Assembly (NCBI GenBank): GCA_900769735.1
Contig: CAAGHY010000139.1
Span: 1-16,675 of the forward strand
Origin: Rikenellaceae bacterium
Lineage (GTDB): Bacteria; Bacteroidota; Bacteroidia; Bacteroidales; UBA932
Direction: 5' to 3'
DNA: 16,675 bases
Positions 1-6,841 of this stretch are shown here, piece after piece (the first letter of the stretch is position 1; every line of letters starts with the position of its first letter). The translations under genes and the position numbers were made by a program. The notes beneath the pieces are model-generated. The model made no database searches, had not been told where the DNA came from, and worked only from the letters and a program-made list of their open reading frames with translations.

Positions 1-1035
1 ATCTCTCCTTACTTTATGACCAACCCAGACAAGATGGAGGCAGTTCTTGAGCAGCCATATATCCTTATTACAGACAAGAAAGTATCTTCTATGAAAGATC
101 TTCTTCCTGTTCTTGAGCCAATTGCAAGAGAGGGCAAATCACTGCTTATCATTGCAGAGGATGTTGATGGTGAGGCACTTACAACCCTTGTAGTAAACAG
201 ATTGAGAGGCACAATTAAAGTTGCTGCCGTTAAAGCTCCAGGCTTTGGTGACAGAAGAAAAGAGATGCTTCAGGATATTGCAACCCTTACCGGTGCAACT
301 GTAGTTTCAGAGGAGAGAGGCTTTACTTTGGAGAGCTGCAATCTTGCAATGTTGGGTACTGCAGAGAAAGTTTCAATTGACAAAGAGAACACTACAATTG
401 TTAACGGTGCAGGCGATAAAGATGCCATTGCAGACAGAGTTGCACAGATTAAGAAACAGATTGAGACTACAACCAGCGATTACGACCGTGAGAAACTTAA
501 AGAGCGTCTTGCTAAAATGGCAGGCGGTGTTGCAGTCCTTTACGTTGGTGCAGCATCTGAGGTTGAACTTAAAGAGAAAAAAGACAGAGTTGAGGATGCT
601 CTTAACGCAACCAGAGCTGCTGTTGAGGAGGGTATCGTAGCTGGTGGCGGTGTTGCTTACATCAGAGCTACTGAGTGCTTGAAAGCCCTTAAAGCAGACA
701 ACGATGACGAGCAGACCGGTATCAACATCATTGCAAAAGCAATTGAGGCTCCACTTAGAACCATCTGTGACAATGCAGGTGTTGAGGGCAGCGTAGTTAT
801 CCAGAAGATCAAAGAGGGTACAGGAGACTTCGGTTACAATGCACGCACAGAGGTTTATGAGAACCTTCTTGCAGCAGGTGTAATTGACCCAACCAAAGTT
901 AGCCGTGTTGCTCTTGAGAACGCAGCTTCAGTTGCAGGAATGTTCCTTACAACAGAGTGCGTAATTGCAGACAAGAAAGAGGAGAACCCTATGCCAATGC
1001 CTCCAATGGGCGGCGGAATGGGTGGAATGATGTAA
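1..1035 (+). CDS. groEL: 60-kDa chaperonin GroEL (3' part; 5' end outside window)
   Basis: ATP-driven chaperonin subunit that forms double rings and folds cytosolic proteins together with GroES. The frame is open from base 1, so the gene starts before the window; 344 codons are visible. They begin in the apical domain at the motif ISPYF, about residue 200 of the E. coli protein, and continue through the second intermediate segment and the C-terminal equatorial part. Recognisable blocks are KAPGFGDRRK, DIATLTG, TSDYDREKL, VEDALNATRAAVEEG and AGGGVA. The Asp of VEDALNATR (bases 595-597) matches the ATP-hydrolysis Asp398 of E. coli GroEL. The tail is the usual Gly/Met-rich type, ending GGGMGGMM. 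Codon choice is strongly skewed: I count 31 GAG to 1 GAA for Glu among the residues from base 16 onward, as expected of a highly expressed gene. groES would be expected upstream, outside the window. Confidence 0.98.
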   Translation: MSPYFMTNPDKMEAVLEQPYILITDKKVSSMKDLLPVLEPIAREGKSLLIIAEDVDGEALTTLVVNRLRGTIKVAAVKAPGFGDRRKEMLQDIATLTGATVVSEERGFTLESCNLAMLGTAEKVSIDKENTTIVNGAGDKDAIADRVAQIKKQIETTTSDYDREKLKERLAKMAGGVAVLYVGAASEVELKEKKDRVEDALNATRAAVEEGIVAGGGVAYIRATECLKALKADNDDEQTGINIIAKAIEAPLRTICDNAGVEGSVVIQKIKEGTGDFGYNARTEVYENLLAAGVIDPTKVSRVALENAASVAGMFLTTECVIADKKEENPMPMPPMGGGMGGMM

Positions 1036-1041
1036 TCTTCC

Positions 1042-1110
1042 TCTTCCCGATAAAATCAGCGGCAGCTCCTTCAAAAGGGCTGCCGCTGTTATTTTTACCT
1101 GTCGGGAAGA
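1042..1110. terminator. Bidirectional terminator between convergent groEL and PPTase genes
   Basis: A perfect 10-bp stem, CAGCGGCAGC (1057-1066) with GCTGCCGCTG (1079-1088), has a 12-base loop and is followed by TTATTTTT, a good intrinsic terminator for groEL. A second, outer perfect 9-bp pair, TCTTCCCGA (1042-1050) with TCGGGAAGA (1102-1110), encloses it. On the minus strand the stem is followed by ATTTTAT, so it can also end the opposite transcript, whose stop codon lies directly beside it at 1111-1113. Confidence 0.88.
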
Positions 1111-1746
1111 TTATCCTACCAACCACACCATAACGTGGTTGTCAAACACCTCATACTCCAACTCAAACTCCTCCTCCGATCCGTCTTTATTGATGAATGT
1201 TGCCTCAATGTCACCCTCTTTTTTAGGGTTGAACTTGTCTACCTCCATCTGTTTTGCAAAATCAACTCCGTGCTGGCTCATACGTTTGTAAATGGCCTCT
1301 TTTGCGCACCAGTAGATGGCAAGCTGCAAGTTGCGGTTCTTATCCTGCAAATCATCAATTTCGTCCTCAGAAAGGGCTTTTTTCTCCACTACAGAGAAAT
1401 CTCTCTCAGTGCTCTCAATGTCAATGCCAACCTCCTCAGTAGGATGGGTAATGATTGCTACAAATCTGTTTGTATGGGTAATGCTTATCTTGGTAAGGCT
1501 GTTCTGGATGAAAGGGGCTCCGTTGTCGTGATGACCAAGATACACCTTATCCTCAAAGATTGTATTCAACAAAGCTCTTACAGCAAGTTTCTCGCGTCTT
1601 CTTGCTCCGCTTTTTGTAATGTACAGCTCCTCCAACTCCTCATTGGGGATAGAAATGATTTTCAATAACTCTTCTTCCGTTTCCGTGACCTCCCAGACGG
1701 AGATCTCGGCACCATTTTTAAGCTCTTTTCTAAAATGCAGGCCCAT
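1111..1746 (-). CDS. 4'-phosphopantetheinyl transferase (Sfp/HetI superfamily)
   Basis: Transfers the 4'-phosphopantetheine arm of coenzyme A to a serine of acyl- or peptidyl-carrier proteins, in the cytosol. The 211-residue protein has the family hallmarks: GIDIE at residues 107-111 (Asp109 and Glu111 as Mg ligands) and WCAKEAIYK at 146-154, containing the KEA motif with Glu150. The size (about 210 residues) fits the Sfp/EntD type and not the short AcpS type (about 120). Start is the ATG at 1746; the upstream sequence is A/T-rich with no Shine-Dalgarno, as is common in Bacteroidetes. It lies 60 bases downstream of the gldE-like gene on the same strand and is probably cotranscribed. No NRPS or PKS genes are nearby, so a general carrier-protein role is the simplest reading; the physiological partner cannot be read from the sequence. 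Confidence 0.9.
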   Translation of the reverse strand: MGLHFRKELKNGAEISVWEVTETEEELLKIISIPNEELEELYITKSGARRREKLAVRALLNTIFEDKVYLGHHDNGAPFIQNSLTKISITHTNRFVAIITHPTEEVGIDIESTERDFSVVEKKALSEDEIDDLQDKNRNLQLAIYWCAKEAIYKRMSQHGVDFAKQMEVDKFNPKKEGDIEATFINKDGSEEEFELEYEVFDNHVMVWLVG

Positions 1747-1806
1747 ATATTCTTTTATTTATACTTTTCCTAATCCAAATTTTATTCCCGACAGCTTTCA
1801 GCGGGG

Positions 1807-2844
1807 TTATCTTCTGTTGAGTTCGTGCAACTCCTCAAAATCGCTCTCATCCACAATCTCTCCAACAATCTCCTCAAGGATATCCTCAAGGGTTACAATG
1901 CCGTCTGTTCCACCATACTCATCCACCACAACAGCAAGGTGCATCTTCTTGTTGCGGAACTCCTCAAGCAAATCATTTATCTTTTTGCTCTCCGGCACAA
2001 AGTACGCCTCCCTTATATGGTCTTTCCAATTGAACGGCTTGCTTCTGTCAACTATATAAGGCAACATATCCTTAATGTAAAGGAAACCTCTTATATCATC
2101 CAAATCTTCCTGATAAACAGGCAGGCGCGAGAATCCGCACTCATTTGCAATCCTTATCACATCCTCGTTGGTGGAATCAATGTCAATGGCCACCACATCA
2201 ACCCTTGGCTTCATAATTTTTTCCACGCTGGTTGTAGGGAGCTTTACAATTCCTTTAAGGATTTTCTTCTCATCACTGGTAGTTGGAGTTGCAATGTCAA
2301 CCGCCTCCGAAAGCTCCTCCAATGTAACCTCACCCCTTGAATCAAACCTTTCTGAAATTCTGTTTGTGAACTTGGTCATAAAGGTATTGAACGGTTTGGT
2401 AACAGGAAGAAGTGCAGAGATAGGCATAGCCATCATCTTTGCAAACTTCACAGGATAGTGTGTGGCAATGATCTTTGGAAGAACCTCTCCAAACATAAGA
2501 AGGAAGAAGGTTACCAGAATTGTACTTACAAGAAACTCCAGCACAGGAGAACCTGAGAAATCAAACAGGTATCCCAACAACATTGTTGAAAGGAGAACAA
2601 TGAGGATATTTACCACATTATTGGCCTGCAGGATTGTACCAAGAAGGTAATCAGGATTTGAAAGGAGCCACAAGACGCGCTCCCCTTTGGCATCTCCCTC
2701 CTGCTTGAGCGCATCCTTCTGCCCTGGTGTAAGGGAAAAGAACGCCGCTTCGCTACCCGATATAAGGGCCGAGCAGGTAATAAGACCTAATATTGAAAAC
2801 GAGAGAACCAGAAGTTCTACTGTAATGCTACTGGGAGGTTCCAA
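1807..2844 (-). CDS. gldE: GldE-like CNNM/CBS-domain membrane protein (CorC/HlyC family), short C-terminus
   Basis: Member of the family of integral membrane proteins with a DUF21/CNNM transmembrane domain followed by paired CBS domains. Homologues include GldE of gliding Bacteroidetes and CorC-type putative Mg/Co efflux proteins. In the 345 residues I see hydrophobic segments at about 8-28, 70-92 and 101-125, the motif SGSEAAFFSL at 29-38, CBS1 at about 211-262 and CBS2 at about 278-333 with VVVDEYGGTDGIVTLEDILEEIVGEI. The protein stops soon after CBS2, so the usual C-terminal CorC_HlyC domain (about 80 residues) is missing. The frame opens with TTG at 2844; an in-frame TAA two codons upstream rules out a longer start. 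Followed by the phosphopantetheinyl transferase gene. Gliding itself is not implied, since gldE homologues occur in non-gliding Bacteroidales. Ion specificity is unknown. Confidence 0.85.
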   Translation of the reverse strand: MEPPSSITVELLVLSFSILGLITCSALISGSEAAFFSLTPGQKDALKQEGDAKGERVLWLLSNPDYLLGTILQANNVVNILIVLLSTMLLGYLFDFSGSPVLEFLVSTILVTFFLLMFGEVLPKIIATHYPVKFAKMMAMPISALLPVTKPFNTFMTKFTNRISERFDSRGEVTLEELSEAVDIATPTTSDEKKILKGIVKLPTTSVEKIMKPRVDVVAIDIDSTNEDVIRIANECGFSRLPVYQEDLDDIRGFLYIKDMLPYIVDRSKPFNWKDHIREAYFVPESKKINDLLEEFRNKKMHLAVVVDEYGGTDGIVTLEDILEEIVGEIVDESDFEELHELNRR

Positions 2845-2870
2845 ATTTTAAAATGTATTGGTTTAGAGTG

Positions 2871-2878
2871 CAAATATA
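2871..2878 (-). promoter_or_regulatory. Bacteroidetes -7 element upstream of gldE-like gene
   Basis: On the minus strand the sequence reads TATATTTGC, a match to the Bacteroidetes -7 consensus TAnnTTTG(C). It lies 26 bases before the TTG start, which would give a short A/T-rich leader. I see no convincing TTTG at the -33 position, so the call rests on the -7 box and its location after the upstream terminator. Confidence 0.5.
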
Positions 2879-2933
2879 GTTATTTTTCTTTTACTGAATA
2901 CTTTTCCAACAAAAAGAGTGGACAATATTGAAA

Positions 2934-2965
2934 GTTGGCCGGTTATCTTTGAATAACCGGCCAAC
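2934..2965 (-). terminator. Hairpin terminator after the S37 peptidase gene
   Basis: A perfect 13-bp stem: GTTGGCCGGTTAT (2934-2946) pairs with ATAACCGGCCAAC (2953-2965) around a 6-base loop. It begins 32 bases past the peptidase stop codon, between that gene and the downstream gldE-like gene. The U-tract is weak in both directions (CTTTC on the minus strand), which is often seen in Bacteroidetes. Confidence 0.7.
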
Positions 2966-2997
2966 CTGCTCATTCTTTATGCTTTAGTATATACATT

Positions 2998-4362
2998 TTA
3001 AAGCTCCAACCACTCTTTTAGTGTAGCAATGGCCTCCTCCTTCATCTCTGCAGGCAAAGTGGAGATTCTTGCTCTATGGCTGCCGTTAGGCTCAATGTAA
3101 AGTTTCATTGTCTGACGGCCTTTACCTTTCTTCTTAAGCTCCTCATTCTTTACAGGAGCTACAGGCATAACTGCACTCCAAGGGTCAAACTGACCGTAAA
3201 TGAACATCATTTTTGAATCAGTCTTTGCAAGGAATTTCTTGATTTTCTTGTAAAGGTATTTGTCAAACTTGAATGTCTGGCTCTGAGGTACAAACAGTTT
3301 GTTCAAATAGCCCTCTGCATCCTTGATGGTAAGCAAACCTTTGAAAGGTTTTGTATCATAACCGTAGTAACCAAGCTCTTTGGCTGCCTGTACAAAGAAA
3401 GGTGCATTGTTGCCGCCCTCTGCAAAATAATCAGGGCCGCTGGCTCTAACCAAGAAATCAAACATCTCCTTGTCAGTTGCAGTTTTAGGATCAGGAACCA
3501 TTGAAGTTTTCATACCCCACTGCCAGAAAGCAAACGGGAACTCCAATACACAGTAATCATAAACTGCATCCATGCTGATTTTATAAGTATACTTGTTCTT
3601 TGCAGAAAGCTCCTCAAACATAGGTTTGATAGTTGCCCTTCTCTTCAAGAACTCAATCTGGAACGCCTTAAGAATCTCCCTGTCTTGTGGAGTACCTGCA
3701 TACTCAGCCAAGAAAGGCTCGTGACGGCCGTCCTCAACACCTTTACAAAGCGGGCCTACGTAAGGAACAGACACATCCAAATCCTCAGGATAATAAGCTG
3801 TATAGAACATTGTTGTCTGGCCACCTTTGCTGATACCTGTAGCAATCCATTTGCCATTCAACACTTTTCTAAGGGTCTGGTTAACATTATGAAGGTCTGC
3901 AGCCTCATTCTCGGCTGTCATATAGCTCCAGTCCAAAGTCTCAGGAGTGATGCTCTTGTCATTCTGCATAAATGGGACAGACTCAAGGAAATATCTGTGC
4001 TCCACAACTACAAGGTTTGTATTGAAAAGGCGTGAAACCTCCTCCCTGTAACGTGGGTTAAGACCGTAAGCTGCACCGTAACCCTCAGTAACAATAACTG
4101 TAGGGGCATTATAATCAGCAACTGCTACAACCACGCGCTGCTTGTAAGTGCCTTTTGCAGGATTGCTGTGGTCAATTGGCTGCTCAAAGAACATCACATA
4201 TTTCTCCTTGAAAGGATTCTCCATTTTATCAGAAACCTCAAGTTTCTTTATTCCGCTGATATTGCTGAACTGTGCCAATTTCTCAGGCAACTGTGCAAAC
4301 GCCGGCGCAACAATAAAGAGCAGAAGCGCAACGGCCAAAATTCTGGTTAGTCTTGTTTTCAT
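2998..4362 (-). CDS. Secreted serine peptidase, S37 (PS-10) / S28-like tripeptidyl aminopeptidase family
   Basis: Predicted exported alpha/beta-hydrolase-fold peptidase; S37 members such as Streptomyces PS-10 remove tripeptides from peptide N-termini. The 454-residue protein begins with a signal peptide (MKTRLTR, hydrophobic stretch 8-18, likely cleavage near APAFAQ at 19-24). It has MFFEQPIDHSNP (57-68), TEGYGAAYG (92-100), EHRYF (121-125), the nucleophile elbow ATGISKGGQT with Ser178, FIYGQFDPWSA with the likely acid Asp393, and NGSHRARI with the likely His429. The order and spacing of Ser, Asp and His fit clan SC. The block before the elbow (GKWIATG) resembles S37 more than lysosomal-type S28, although databases often label Bacteroidetes members S28. 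The gene is monocistronic: own promoter upstream, strong hairpin downstream. A role in extracytoplasmic peptide breakdown is inferred. No Cys-lipobox is seen, so periplasmic or secreted soluble location is likely. Confidence 0.85.
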   Translation of the reverse strand: MKTRLTRILAVALLLFIVAPAFAQLPEKLAQFSNISGIKKLEVSDKMENPFKEKYVMFFEQPIDHSNPAKGTYKQRVVVAVADYNAPTVIVTEGYGAAYGLNPRYREEVSRLFNTNLVVVEHRYFLESVPFMQNDKSITPETLDWSYMTAENEAADLHNVNQTLRKVLNGKWIATGISKGGQTTMFYTAYYPEDLDVSVPYVGPLCKGVEDGRHEPFLAEYAGTPQDREILKAFQIEFLKRRATIKPMFEELSAKNKYTYKISMDAVYDYCVLEFPFAFWQWGMKTSMVPDPKTATDKEMFDFLVRASGPDYFAEGGNNAPFFVQAAKELGYYGYDTKPFKGLLTIKDAEGYLNKLFVPQSQTFKFDKYLYKKIKKFLAKTDSKMMFIYGQFDPWSAVMPVAPVKNEELKKKGKGRQTMKLYIEPNGSHRARISTLPAEMKEEAIATLKEWLEL

Positions 4363-4400
4363 ATTTTAGTGTTTTTAAGTTTACTTTTACACAATGGATA

Positions 4401-4408
4401 CAAATTTA
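4401..4408 (-). promoter_or_regulatory. -7 element of the S37 peptidase gene
   Basis: The minus strand reads TAAATTTG, matching TAnnTTTG, 38 bases before the peptidase ATG at 4362. The -33 region is only A/T-rich and gives no clear TTTG. A TTTTACA half-site, like the arms of the dyads at 4584-4630, lies just downstream near 4386-4392 on the plus strand. Confidence 0.45.
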
Positions 4409-4471
4409 AAATAAATCTGTATTGAAGGAAAATTTTCACTGTAAAGGAAAAAATTTTTTTATACAGAACTC

Positions 4472-4528
4472 AGAACTGTCCTGCCCTGATTTCTGGGAGT
4501 AAAAACTTTCCCAGCAGTGGCTCTCCCA
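4472..4528. other. GC-richer structured island in the A/T-rich divergent intergenic region
   Basis: The 315 bases between the peptidase and regulator genes are strongly A/T-rich except for this stretch. It holds a direct repeat CAGAACT CAGAACT (4474-4487) and two mutually exclusive hairpins: CTGGGA (4493-4498) with TCCCAG (4509-4514), or TGGGAG (4494-4499) with CTCCCA (4523-4528). I see no open reading frame or known RNA family. It could be the untranslated leader or end of a small RNA, a regulator site, or a remnant. Confidence 0.3.
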
Positions 4529-4583
4529 TCAAAAATTGCATTTTTATTATATTGCTTATTATATGTTGCTTAACAATGTTTAT

Positions 4584-4600
4584 TGTAAATATTATTTACA
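4584..4600. promoter_or_regulatory. Operator-like dyad 1 upstream of the REC-Fis regulator
   Basis: Perfect inverted repeat TGTAAAT-ATT-ATTTACA, 17 bp with 7-bp arms and a 3-base spacer. It lies just upstream of the predicted -33 box of the regulator promoter. Its centre (4592) is exactly 30 bp from the centre of dyad 2, about three helical turns, so both face the same side of the helix. Likely a dimeric transcription-factor site; which factor binds is unknown. Confidence 0.6.
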
Positions 4601-4603
4601 CAT

Positions 4604-4634
4604 TTTGCAGTATTGTAAAATATTTTTACATTTG
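4604..4634 (+). promoter_or_regulatory. Bacteroidetes-type promoter of the REC-Fis regulator
   Basis: TTTG at 4604-4607 and TACATTTG at 4627-4634 are separated by 19 bases, a near-ideal match to the Bacteroidetes primary-sigma consensus (TTTG, N19-21, TAnnTTTG). A start of transcription near 4641 would leave a leader of about 37 bases before the ATG at 4678. Dyad 2 fills the spacer and overlaps the -7 box, so binding there should block this promoter. Confidence 0.7.
4614..4630. promoter_or_regulatory. Operator-like dyad 2 overlapping the regulator's -7 box
   Basis: Perfect inverted repeat TGTAAAA-TAT-TTTTACA, again 17 bp with 7-bp arms and 3-base spacer, the same geometry as dyad 1. The flanks are also repeated: TATTG precedes and a CATTTTGCAG or CATTTGCAG sequence follows each copy, so the two units look like an imperfect tandem duplication. 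A further half-site TGTAAAA runs into the start codon (4672-4678). Confidence 0.6.
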
Positions 4635-4677
4635 CAGTAATATTAAGTTTATCAATACTTTATAAATAAGTGTAAAA

Positions 4678-5313
4678 ATGGAGAGAATTAAGGGGACAGT
4701 GCTTATTTCCGACAGGAACAAAGGGTTGCTTACGGCTCTTGTACTGCTTTTGCAGAAGGTTTTCAGCCGGGTGATTACAGAGGCGGAGCCTGCCAGAATT
4801 ATAGAAATGGCTGCAACTGGAGATATAGATGTAGTGGTTCTGGATACTGGACAGAATGGCGGTTCAGGACAGCAGGAACACACAAAACTGGTGCGTGATC
4901 TTGCAGCTTTGGAGCAGAATGTGCAGGTGGTAGCTCTTACAAATTTCGGACAGAGCCAGTTTGCTATGGAGCTGGCAGATAATGGAGCTTTTGATTTTGT
5001 CCCCAAACCTTGGAACAATGAGAAATTGCTGGTTACCCTGAGGAATGCCTGGCAGATGAGACAGCTTGCAAGTGCTCTTAAGCAGGTGGAGATGACGGCC
5101 GGGAATATGGTGAGCGATGAAGAGAAAGAAGAGAAATCATCGGGAAGCGAAAAAGGGAATGAGAGAATCCTTACTTTGGAGCAGATGGAGAAGAAAATGA
5201 TGAAGGCTGCAATCAAGAGGAACAGGGGAAATATCTCTTTGGCGGCAGAGCAGTTGGGGGTTACAAGGCAAACTCTGTATAACAAGGGGAAGAAATACAA
5301 GCTATTTGAGTAA
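4678..5313 (+). CDS. Response-regulator receiver + Fis-type HTH protein (NtrC-like, no AAA+ domain)
   Basis: Predicted DNA-binding regulator of 211 residues. Residues about 5-125 form a receiver domain: Asp12 in the acidic pocket, phospho-acceptor candidate Asp56 (VVVLDTG), Thr88 (VVALTNF) and Lys110 (FDFVPKPW). The second acidic-pocket residue, normally the second D of VDDN, is Arg13 here (ISDRN), so phosphorylation may be altered. A coil-prone linker (131-163) rich in Glu, Lys and Ser follows, then a Fis-type helix-turn-helix (about 166-211, with GNISLAAEQLGVTRQTLYNK). The receiver and HTH closely resemble the ends of Bacteroidetes sigma-54 activators of the NtrC type, but the roughly 240-residue AAA+ domain between them is absent, so it cannot act as a sigma-54 ATPase. 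RegA/ActR/PrrA regulators share this layout. No histidine kinase is adjacent. The two dyads over its promoter suggest autoregulation. Confidence 0.85.
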   Translation: MERIKGTVLISDRNKGLLTALVLLLQKVFSRVITEAEPARIIEMAATGDIDVVVLDTGQNGGSGQQEHTKLVRDLAALEQNVQVVALTNFGQSQFAMELADNGAFDFVPKPWNNEKLLVTLRNAWQMRQLASALKQVEMTAGNMVSDEEKEEKSSGSEKGNERILTLEQMEKKMMKAAIKRNRGNISLAAEQLGVTRQTLYNKGKKYKLFE

Positions 5314-5319
5314 AAGTAT

Positions 5320-5327
5320 TAACTTTG
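5320..5327 (+). promoter_or_regulatory. -7 element upstream of tyrS
   Basis: TAACTTTGC (5320-5328) matches the strong form of the Bacteroidetes -7 box and starts seven bases after the regulator's stop codon. The nearest TTTG (5305-5308) is only 11 bases away, so there is no properly spaced -33 box. A start near 5334 would give a leader of about 58 bases. The same core, TTAACTTTGCGA, recurs on the minus strand before sufB. Confidence 0.5.
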
Positions 5328-5391
5328 CGAGTTGATTGTCTTGCCACGGGCATCTGAATCAGATAATAATAACGTAATACATATATAAAGA

Positions 5392-6681
5392 ATGAAGAAT
5401 TTTGTTGAAGAGCTTACCTGGAGAGGAATGATCCATACTATGATGCCAGGTACTGAGGAGCAGCTTATGAAAGAGTGCACTTCTGCATACGTGGGTATTG
5501 ACCCTACTGCAGATTCTTTGCACATTGGACACTTGGTGAGCATTATGATGCTTAAACATTTCCAGAATTGCGGCCACAAGCCGTTTGCACTTATTGGAGG
5601 TGCTACCGGTATGATTGGAGACCCTTCTATGAAGAGCGCAGAGAGAAACCTTTTGGATGAGGAGACCCTTAACCACAATATTGTTGCAATTAAGAAACAG
5701 CTTTCTAAATTTTTGGATTTTGATTCAGACAAGGAGAATGCTGCAGTTCTTGTAAACAACTATGAGTGGATGAAGGATTTCTCTTTCCTTGCATTCATCA
5801 GGGATATTGGCAAGCACATTACCGTAAACTATATGATGAGCAAGGATTCTGTAAAAAAACGTCTTTCCGGCGAGGCCAGAGAGGGTATGTCGTTTACAGA
5901 GTTCTCTTACCAGCTTGTTCAGGGTTATGATTTCCTTTATTTGAACCAGCACCGCAACTGCAAACTTCAGATGGGCGGAAGCGACCAGTGGGGCAACATT
6001 ACAACCGGTACTGAGCTTATCCGCAGAAAAACCGGCAACGAGGCATTTGCACTTACTTGTCCTCTTATTACTAAAGCAGACGGCGGCAAGTTTGGAAAGA
6101 CAGAGAAAGGAAATATCTGGTTGGATCCTAACTACACCTCTCCTTACACTTTCTACCAGTTCTGGATGAACGTAGGTGATGAGGATGCAGAAAAATATAT
6201 AAAGATCTTCACTATGTTGGACCGCCAGACAATTGAGACTGCAATTGCTGAGCACAAGGAGGCTCCTCATATGAGAGGCCTTCAGAAACTTCTTGCAAAA
6301 GAGATTACCATTATGGTTCACGGTGAGGAGGAGTTCAACAAAGCTGTGGAGGCTTCAAATATGCTGTTCGGCAACTCAACTCAGGAGGCCCTTAAGAAAC
6401 TTGATGAGCAGACTTTCCTTTCAGTGTTTGACGGCGTTCCCCAGTTTGAGGTTTCAAGAGAGAAACTTGGAACAAACATTATTGAGATGTTGGCTGTTGA
6501 AACTGCTATCTTCCCTTCTAAGGGCGAGTGCCGCAAGATGATTCAGGCAAACGGCCTAAGCATAAATAAAGAGAAGTTCACATCAGTGGACGGAGTTCTA
6601 GGAGAGGATAACTTGATTAATGATAAATACATTCTGGTTCAGAAAGGTAAGAAGAATTACTTCATCATCAAGTTCAACTAG
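5392..6681 (+). CDS. tyrS: Tyrosyl-tRNA synthetase
   Basis: Class I aminoacyl-tRNA synthetase that attaches tyrosine to tRNA-Tyr in the cytosol. At 429 residues it is of normal bacterial size. The catalytic Rossmann fold shows VGIDPTADSLHIGHL with the HIGH motif at 44-47, ALIGGATGMIGDPS at 66-79, the tyrosine-binding region YQLVQGYDF (173-181), MGGSDQWGNI (194-203), and KFGKT (233-237) in place of KMSKS. The C-terminal part from about 365 is an S4 RNA-binding domain (SKGECRKMIQANGLSIN). The KFGKS/T variant is common in the TyrRS-1 group. Start is the ATG at 5392, without a clear Shine-Dalgarno. It is transcribed with the upstream regulator gene or from its own -7 box, and is followed by a stable hairpin. 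Confidence 0.98.
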   Translation: MKNFVEELTWRGMIHTMMPGTEEQLMKECTSAYVGIDPTADSLHIGHLVSIMMLKHFQNCGHKPFALIGGATGMIGDPSMKSAERNLLDEETLNHNIVAIKKQLSKFLDFDSDKENAAVLVNNYEWMKDFSFLAFIRDIGKHITVNYMMSKDSVKKRLSGEAREGMSFTEFSYQLVQGYDFLYLNQHRNCKLQMGGSDQWGNITTGTELIRRKTGNEAFALTCPLITKADGGKFGKTEKGNIWLDPNYTSPYTFYQFWMNVGDEDAEKYIKIFTMLDRQTIETAIAEHKEAPHMRGLQKLLAKEITIMVHGEEEFNKAVEASNMLFGNSTQEALKKLDEQTFLSVFDGVPQFEVSREKLGTNIIEMLAVETAIFPSKGECRKMIQANGLSINKEKFTSVDGVLGEDNLINDKYILVQKGKKNYFIIKFN

Positions 6682-6728
6682 TTTCCCTGTAACAACTGAC
6701 GTTTCTACGGGCACAAGAATGAATTGAA

Positions 6729-6767
6729 TTGTTCCCCAAATGCACAAAAAGCAGCATTGGGGAACAA
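6729..6767 (+). terminator. Strong hairpin after tyrS (terminator or processing site)
   Basis: TTGTTCCCCAA (6729-6739) pairs perfectly with TTGGGGAACAA near 6757-6767, and the next bases ATGC and GCAT extend the stem past one bulged A to about 14 pairs, leaving a 10-base A-rich loop. It is followed by ATTATAACCC rather than a U-tract, so termination is likely but not certain. It lies about 50 bases beyond the tyrS stop. The remaining bases up to rbfA hold no clear promoter. Confidence 0.55.
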
Positions 6768-6841
6768 ATTATAACCCAAACGTGCCCCAACTCCACCGCA
6801 GGTGAGGAGATACCAAAACAGTAAATTAAAACAAGAATATT

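Noticed and set aside
4626..5300. Long open frame of 224 codons on the minus strand opposite the REC-Fis regulator
   Set aside because: It is very rich in Ser, Phe and Leu in the way of antisense frames and shows no domain, while the plus-strand frame has clear receiver and Fis motifs.
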